Source of the DNA: Charina bottae
Lineage: Eukaryota > Chordata > Lepidosauria > Squamata > Charinaidae
Assembly: GCA_023362775.1 (NCBI GenBank)
Contig: JALMGJ010000015.1
Coordinates: forward strand, 8,848,501 to 8,912,500
Reading direction: 5' to 3'
DNA length: 64,000 nt
Of the stretch, positions 57,702 through 64,000 are shown piece by piece; the stretch's first letter is position 1; every line of letters starts with the position of its first letter. The notes beneath the pieces were generated by a model that saw only the letters and a program-made list of their open reading frames with translations, searched no databases and was not told the DNA's origin. The position numbers and the translations under genes are program-made.

Positions 57702-58639
57702 TCGTCATCTGTCCAGGAAGTCTAAGTTTAGGGGATGAGGAACAAGAGAGCTCTCCACTGAGCATTCAGAGGGTGCAGAACAAGATTCTGATGTTGTTCC
57801 AGTAATAGCCACGCAGCAACTGAGCAGCTTTTAACCGTGTTGTTGCCCAGAACATCCTATTTTGATTTAGAACAGATGAGAATTAAGGCATTGTACCAGG
57901 GGATCAGAAGAAGGTATCCATGTTGAATAAGACACCCACTGTGCTTCCAGCTTTGCATTTCCATAAGGAAACATCCTTGTCTCCACTCTTGGCAATCTGG
58001 GAATGAATTCAGGATCCAGAGAAAGGGGATAGTTTTATTTAGGGGACAACATTTGCTTCAAACCTAAGGCCCTTTTAAGCAACGTATCTTCCAAGATGAA
58101 AGTATATTTTATCCTGCTGCTATTCCTCACTTTTTTACCAGTAGGGACAAATTGAAGAAGCAGTTGAGTCATTCTCTGTTCCTTTGCTACTTAAAACTGG
58201 CTTGTCTCAAATGTAGGGGAGCATGGCATCCATAGTGGCTCTCCTGGGCCAGTCAGGTTTGCACTTCATTTAACAACTTTGCAGAGTTGTGTAGGAGCAA
58301 AATGGGAGGAGAAGATGAAGTGCAACCTGAGCATCTTGGAGCAATGGGAGAAGGAGGGAGGAGGGAGGAGGAGGAGGAGAAGTATGATGAAGGGAACTGA
58401 AGGAAAATATCTGGGAAATGTTGCACTTTGCAAACCCTGTTTGACCTGCATTAGCAAAAGCATACTCACGCATAGTGCGCAGACACACTCATGCAAATAA
58501 GCTCTGGGGCATAAAGAGGTTAAATCGTAGTTGGAGGCACTGGTAGAAACGGCAGCTGAACTCCCCCAACCCCCACCCCATCCCTGTGGCATGAGCACAA
58601 AGAGACAAGCAGGCAAGCACAAAGAAGAGGCAAGTTGTG
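57702..58639. other. No recognised feature
   Basis: Unique. A (GGA)-rich patch lies at about 58351-58380 and gives a spurious frame on each strand. Confidence 0.45.
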
Positions 58640-58925
58640 GCTGAAAATGAGCTGTCCACGCTGGGCCTGGGCCTTGGTTTCCGGCTGCCCTACACCCGGG
58701 CTTGCAGCTGATAAGGCCGTAATAGCCCTCCTTTGAGGACAGGGACTTCGGTGGGCTGATTACTCATTTATCACACGTGGCAGCCCTGCTGAGCTATAAT
58801 TACTCTTCCCTTATCCTCCCGCACTGTCATGTCCAAGAGGGGAAGCTGTGGAGCAGCTCTGGCTAATGACACATTACCCCCCTTGACAAGCACTTGAAGG
58901 TTTTATTGTAAATATTCAAGATACA
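58640..58925. promoter_or_regulatory. Candidate conserved enhancer-like block
   Basis: Repeat-free block dense in recognisable binding cores: GATA sites (GCTGATAAGG, ATTTATCA, CCCTTATCC), an E-box (CACACGTGGCA), homeodomain cores (CTATAATTACTC, GGCTAATGACACATTACC), with no open frame. The density of sites in a window otherwise full of repeats makes it the best enhancer candidate here. No alignment was possible. Confidence 0.3.
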
Positions 58926-59191
58926 AAAATCTGAGATTCCCCCCCCCCTTTTAATTATAAAAAGCAATTTTCAGGGCCTTCTTTTTCTCCATTCCCCCAC
59001 CGTCTCCGAAATGGTCAAAGTTTTGGTGTTCTTACCCCTCCCCTCTCCCCGCACACATTTTTCCTGCAAACAAACCGATTTCCTCTTTTGTCTGCTTCTC
59101 CGCTCATTGCCGTGAGTTTGCTCCGGTATCTTGGGGAAATTATCAAATGTAATGTTAGGGTAAAATGGGTCCTTTTCAACGTGTGGCACCT

Positions 59192-59222
<31 letters not shown>

Positions 59223-59725
59223 GCTGCAAAATGTGACTTTGCTTCCCCACTCCCGCCCCCAAATCCAAAAGGCAAAGGAAAGTTTGCATTTATATGACAA
59301 AATTACAAGCCAGGGAGGGGGTAGCGGTGGAAAGTGATGGTAGGGTTGCAGCAGGGGGCGGGGGGAACCCACCCTCATAGCTATGAACCATCTCACAGTT
59401 GGACAAGTAAGGTGTTTAGAGAGCAATTTTCGAAAGCCGAGCTTCTTTCTTGCTGAGGGGAACAAACCTGGTAGAATCAAATATATACAATGGATTTTGC
59501 ATGGTCTCATTGTAAATCCGTTCTTATTATCTGTGGGACACAACGTGTCAAAAAATAAGCAAGTTGGAGAGTTATATCCTCTTCCCAGTTTTTGTTATTT
59601 ATTAGGAAAGGGTTCATTATTGAGGGAAAGAGGTGCCATGCTGCAAATCTGCTCTTGCTCTCGCTTTGCTTACAGCCAATGACAGTTTTCAAAGGCTTCG
59701 GCTGCCCTCAGGGAGTGACAGAGAC
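58926..59725. other. Unique stretch with (CT)n at 59195-59222
   Basis: The 190-codon minus frame (58971-59543), the longest in the window, is partly made of Arg-Glu repeats from the (CT)n run and has no recognisable domain. Confidence 0.45.
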
Positions 59726-59807
59726 CACCCTTAAGGGTCGATGAAGGTTCTCAGTCATCCAGGTGGAACAGTCTGTAGCTTGAATCATGTCAACTGGATT
59801 TCTATTT

Positions 59808-59858
59808 TCTCAGTGGAAACGTTTCGCTCCTTATCCAAGGAGCTTCTTCAGTCTGAGC
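59808..59858 (-). ncRNA. Hammerhead-ribozyme-like motif, left arm
   Basis: The minus strand reads CTCAGA, CTGAAGA (59845-59851), one extra A, a perfect 7-bp stem II GCTCCTT/AAGGAGC with a GGAT loop, then GAAACGTTT (from 59825 downward). Stem II is better paired than in the right arm. Confidence 0.45.
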
Positions 59859-60189
59859 AAAGTTTGTAAGGGAATCCTTAAATATGTTTCTAGGGTGGCT
59901 GTGTGACCTTGCACCTGGGGCTAGGTCATGGTTATTTTGAGATGTTTATTTCTAAGTCCCTTTATCATCCAAAGGAGGATCGTTAAGATTACCTTGCTGT
60001 TGTTGAGATTATCAACATTAATTATTAATTATTATTAATCTCAACAACAGCAAGGTAATCTTAACGATCCTCCTTTGGATGATAAAGGGACTTAGAAATA
60101 AACATCTCAAAATAATCATGACCTAGCCCCAGGTGCAAGGTCACACAGCCACCCTAGAAACATATTTAAGGATTCCCTTACTAACTTTG

Positions 60190-60239
60190 CTCAGACTGAA
60201 GAAGCTTCTTGGATAAGGAGCGAAACGTTTCCACTGAGA
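60190..60239 (+). ncRNA. Hammerhead-ribozyme-like motif, right arm
   Basis: Core CTGAAGA (60196-60202), extra A, stem II GCTTCTT (60204-60210) with GGAT loop and AAGGAGC, GAAA (60222-60225), ACGT closing pair, cleavage-type GTT (60227-60229), then a CTGAG that can pair with the upstream CTCAG as an outer stem I. It has the same one-base departure from the textbook core as the unrelated family at 24944. Catalytic activity is not shown. Confidence 0.45.
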
Positions 60240-60289
60240 AAATAGAAATCCAGTTGACATGATTCAAGCTACAGACACCCTTAAGGGTC

Positions 60290-62844
60290 TTTCCGGAAAG
60301 ACTGTAAAATATGTCCCTCTTTTGTGATCACTTTTGCACACCAACAACATTGTCCTGGAGAGGGATTAGCAGCTGGTGACCAGGAATTCAGTAATGTAAT
60401 GTAGGATGATGCACGTCAACACCTTCACACTGACAAACACAATGAGTTAAGTAAAGCACCTTGGGATAAACAACTGGAAGGCACCACAGTGCAACATAAA
60501 GCCTCATGGATCTATCCAGAGTGACTACAAGGATACAAGAGTTACTTTCTTTGTTAACTCTCCAGATATTTTAAGTTTACCCCTTTCATCTCAATAAAAC
60601 TCGCTAAAGAGAACTCTGTCAGCATTGTACCTGGAGGGAAAAAAACAGTTCAGTTCACTGCAAAAGAGCTTGGCACCTGGTCTTCAACTAGGAAGACTGT
60701 AGACGGAGTGCTAGATTTGTGTGTGTTTGTGTGTGTGTGAGCGCATGCATGGCAAGGTTTTTTGGAAATTGTTCACCATTGCCCTTCTTCCTAGGACTGA
60801 GAGAGAGTGACTGGCCCCCCTCCCTGATAGCCTTTTGGAGGGCAGTTAAAACTGAGCTGTTCTGAAGGAATTTTAATGTATGAGGAACATACTGTTCCCT
60901 TGTTTTTATGCTGCTTTTGTAAACTGCTGTAAGTCCATGTGGAATTGCCAATGTAAAAACACTGCAAACAAACAACTATACAACCCACTCAATGACCCAA
61001 TATGGAGTCTCTGAAGATTGTGAAACTCCTCCCATCTCTCACAAGATGAGAAGGATTTGGTAAAGTGAAAGGACCTTGATATCTATAGAGGCTTCCGGCA
61101 CAGTTTTAAACCACGGGAAAGCAGGACTCTGAATTGTGCATGGGTTCTCCAGGGATGTACCATGCCTGCTGTTGTAGAAGTTCACTCAATCAGGTAATGC
61201 ACAGTTCCATGCAGGGGCTACAGATATGGACTCATAGCCACATTTTGGCCAAACATTTGCTCAGGTGCATGATGCCTGAACAGGATGCATGTCTCCCTGT
61301 AACATCATGTGCCACGCCTTGGGGAAGTACATTGAAAACAGAGACTTTTTTGTGGGTATATGTGTTATTCCTTTTTGGTACTCGCAAAATAAATTGTAGC
61401 AGGCGGGCTTTAAAAACGATCATCTTTTCATACGTAAAAGGGTGGAAGGGGGAACAAAAAAATCCTGGGCTCTTTAAAATAGTAACAGCCTTGCTGAAGC
61501 AGGGAATTAAACTCTTTCTATCTTTTTCTGCCTGCTTCTGTCAGAAAGCTATAGAGCATAGAATTGCAAGTGTACAGCTAACCATATAATTGATAACTCC
61601 CCAGTCTATTCACTGTGGGAATCTGTCAGTTAAAGTGTAAAGATGCAGACACACACGCTATGAAAATGAACTTATATAAGTCTTCCTGTGAACTGAATGA
61701 AGCCAACATTTTGATGTTTAATTGGCTGGGTCCAGTTTACCAGCGCATGCATGTATTCTAGCAATGGCATCCTGCAGCTGGTTCTTCTTGACAGATCTAT
61801 TTAGTCCAAGGGGGGAAAAAAGAAAGAAAAAGAAAGAAAAATACTATGTCCCTCTCTTTCTCCCTCTTCAAGGTAATTGCTCAAAATCATGCCTCTGAAG
61901 TTTGAGTCAATCCATCTTTGCTTATTCGTTTTTGCAGGCAGGCGGGCTGGTCTATTTGGAAGCAAATGAAAAATCCATAGAACAGCGAGCAGAGCAGTTC
62001 CTACAGACTGACACAGAAGGAATCTATGCTGTGTGGGACTGCCGGATGGCTTCTCTTTGAATACACAGCTACTTTTATTGCAATTCAGACTTTTGAGGTA
62101 GTGAAGGGTTTGGAAGGAATGCCTTATCTTTCCAAAAGTTGTGTGGGGTCTCAAATACATTCTGTTTTATTGCAGTTATTTCAATTCTGTCAGGAATTGG
62201 CTGAGAACTTAATGCAAGCTCTTCTCCAAATGTTTCAGCTACTTTGTTTGAAATATGAGCAAAATGGTAACAACAGCTTGCTATACAGAGTTGTTGGAAA
62301 TATGATTTTGGGGGGCACAGAATTGGTCCTGAAAGGGGTTAGACTGGTGACCTTTCAGGACCTTTTTGCATTTCAGTTAACATGTTAATCAAGCGTTTAC
62401 AGTACATAAAATGAAGAATGTTCTCTGTCGTCTTTACAGAACTGAGTCTGCACACATAATTCTTAATGTAATGTAGAGGGGAGGGGAGGGGCATCCACAC
62501 ACTTTCCACCGTGGGAACATTATTGGCAACTAAATGATTATATAAATTGTCCAACGAATGGGGATGGTATTCTATCCTTCTTAGTATTGTCAACAGAAAA
62601 ATGACTGTCTATTAGGAAGCCAAGACCTCTCCAGGACCACTTGCAATGTGATAAATTCAAGTGGAGTCTGTATATATTGTCTACATCAATCTGTAGAGAT
62701 TGAGGCAAGCCAAAAAAAGGACTGAGTGAGTGTAAATGGTAGCAGAATGAATGTAGGCCACACAAAGATTATCTGACTATTGAAGGTTGGAGTATATCAC
62801 ACCAGTCTTACATCATCTTCCCTGGCTTCTAGGCATACTTCAGA
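60290..62844. other. Mostly no recognised feature; short SINE scrap inside
   Basis: About 2.5 kb of unique sequence. A diverged Sauria SINE scrap (TTTTTTGGAAATTGTTCACC, CCTTCTTCCTAGGACTGAG) lies at about 60750-60816 on the minus strand. Frames at 61134-61589 and 62026-62388 lack signatures. Confidence 0.45.
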
Positions 62845-62931
62845 GTCCTCCTCCTCCTCCTCCTCCTCCTCCTCCTCCTCCTCCTCCTCCCTCCCTCCCT
62901 CCCTCCCTTCCTTCCTTCCTTCCTTCCTTCC
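62845..62931 (+). repeat. (TCC)n(CTCC)n(CTTC)n microsatellite
   Basis: Three related polypyrimidine runs in series. The complementary strand is all purine and gives a poly-Gly frame. Confidence 0.96.
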
Positions 62932-63519
62932 ATAAGAAGCCTACCCAATAACAATAAGAAAAAGCAGAAGTGCTGAGGGCCATTTTAGGACATCTACTAG
63001 GTGAGCAATGGAGATTGAAATGTGTTGGTGGTGCTTCTAAAATGTTTTCCCAGTCAAAACTCAACAGGTTCCCTCTCTCTCTGTCTTTCCCACATGAATC
63101 AGAAGACAGCTATTTTGAAGAGCATTTAATGCGCATGTTTTAGCTCATTTTCTGTTATTGTGCAACCTCATCACTTCCTCTCACTGCTGATTACATTGTA
63201 ATTTAATGATCTGCTTTTAATCATTATGATTATATTGTACTCTTTTTTCCTACACATTATCAGCTACTCCAGGTACAAAAGAATATGGAACAACAACAAC
63301 AAAAACAAAAACATATTATTATGGTAAAATATGTCTTCTGCTATGCACACAGAAAGTGCGTTGGTAATGTTCCCACATGTGGTAGCCGATATTTGTATCA
63401 GTCAGGTTTGCATGGAGGCAAGCATGGGTCTATCAGACTCCAAATGCCTCAAATGCCTCTGAAGGGTCCCCAAATGAACACCTCACCTAGTGGAGATTAT
63501 GTAGTAGTTTTAATAACAA
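62932..63519. other. No recognised feature
   Basis: Unique sequence. Confidence 0.5.
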
Positions 63520-64000
63520 AATTAACCTATCATAAAATCACACAATTGAAAAGGGTTCACTGAGACTATCAAGTCCAACCTGAAGTCCAATGTAGCAATC
63601 CAATTAAAGCATTCTCAACAGATCAACTGGTTTCTGGCTGATAATTATTGTCCCAAGTCTTTGGTTCTATGCTGAACTGTTCTTCCCATTACAAGTTTTT
63701 GCTCCTAACATTCAGCCAGAATCCACTTTCCCGTAGCTAAATTCATTCTTCCAGGACTGATAAAGAACAGGCCTTGATTTCCTTCTGTGTGACATCCTTG
63801 CAGGTACTTAAAAAGTCTATCATATCTCCCCTCAGAGGTAATTTCTCATGGTTAAATGTACCCACATTTCCTCAATCTCTCCTTGTAAGAGTTGGTTTTT
63901 ACTCTCCTGATCTCATCATTCTGCTTCTTGACATCTATTCCAGTTTCTCTGAATCTTTCTTGAAATATGCTGCCCTGAACTGGACACAGTGTTTGAGGTG
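63520..64000 (-). mobile_element. CR1 LINE 3' region, cut by window edge
   Basis: The order is AATCACACAATTGAAAAGGG, TATCAAGTCCAACCTGAAG, GGCTGATAATTATTGTCCC, GAACTGTTCTTCCCATTAC, AAAAGTCTATCATATCTCCC and, at the edge, GAACTGGACACAGTGTTTG. All are landmarks of the antisense CR1 3' region conserved in amniotes. It continues to the right. The frame is broken. Confidence 0.88.

Larger units (their letters stand above)
59726..60289. mobile_element. Penelope-like terminal repeats as a 241-bp near-perfect inverted repeat, 14-bp TSD
   Basis: The element at 59740-60275 is flanked by CACCCTTAAGGGTC (59726-59739, 60276-60289), a duplication whose core is itself palindromic. Arms 59771-60011 and 60036-60276 are inverted copies of 241 bp with a 24-nt AT-rich loop; only about three mismatches are visible between them. 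The 31 bases 59740-59770 are present on the left only. No ORF. The arm carries a GAAGC...GGAGCGAAACGTTT segment typical of Penelope-type terminal repeats, in a family different from the copies at 20263 and 24788. Confidence 0.85.

Noticed and set aside
58971..59543. Longest open frame in the window (190 codons, minus strand)
   Set aside because: Part of it is an Arg-Glu run from a (CT)n microsatellite. No domain, no splice context, and the opposite strand is also open.
61134..61589. 151-codon plus-strand frame
   Set aside because: No recognisable motif and poor coding texture. Treated as chance.
62026..62388. 120-codon plus-strand frame
   Set aside because: Hydrophobic stretches only. No family, no convincing start or splice context.

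Overview
This window looks like nuclear, intergenic or intronic DNA of a squamate reptile (lizard or snake). The evidence is the repeat content. There are Sauria-type tRNA SINEs, three Bov-B (RTE) LINE 3' fragments, CR1/L2-type LINE tails ending in (TAAA)n, non-autonomous hAT elements with 8-bp target-site duplications (TSDs), Penelope-like elements (PLEs), and long (GA)n, (CA)n, (GGAA)n and (GAA)n microsatellites. There is no prokaryotic gene organisation and no complete protein-coding gene. Family names come from recognising sequence features; no database search was run.

Layout. 1-10 kb: two tRNA-derived SINE types, a 203-bp hAT element, Sauria SINE fragments and two Bov-B 3' ends with TSDs. 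10-20 kb: a hAT element carrying a 56-bp tandem array, a coding-like minus-strand segment, a 5S rRNA-like remnant, a Sauria SINE with a 102-bp internal triplication, and the one segment that looks like a spliced exon (19064-19291). 20-30 kb: two PLE insertions arranged as inverted repeats, an LTR, a second 203-bp hAT element, CR1, a small palindromic element and a LINE 3' end. 30-42 kb: LINE tails, a hAT element with a 61-bp tandem array, the longest Bov-B fragment, and a third tRNA SINE type with a (GAA)n tail. 42-51 kb: mostly unique AT-rich DNA with two SINEs, a large compound microsatellite and an L2-like fragment. 51-64 kb: two fragments of an R4/Dong-like LINE, a SINE with an inverted copy of its target site, a CpG-rich hairpin hAT element, repeat-poor blocks that could be conserved non-coding elements, a 536-bp near-perfect palindromic PLE insertion, and a CR1 fragment running off the right edge.

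How the parts relate. Bov-B is the likely source of the reverse transcriptase that moved several of the SINEs, because their 3' parts share the same short hairpin with the Bov-B 3' end. Three of the five hAT insertions have near-identical ends and the other two differ slightly; no transposase is present here. The PLE insertions carry a hammerhead-ribozyme-like core on each arm. The most unusual material is the PLE inverted repeat at 59740-60275, the tandem amplification inside two hAT copies, and the CpG-rich hairpin hAT copy at 56923-57193.
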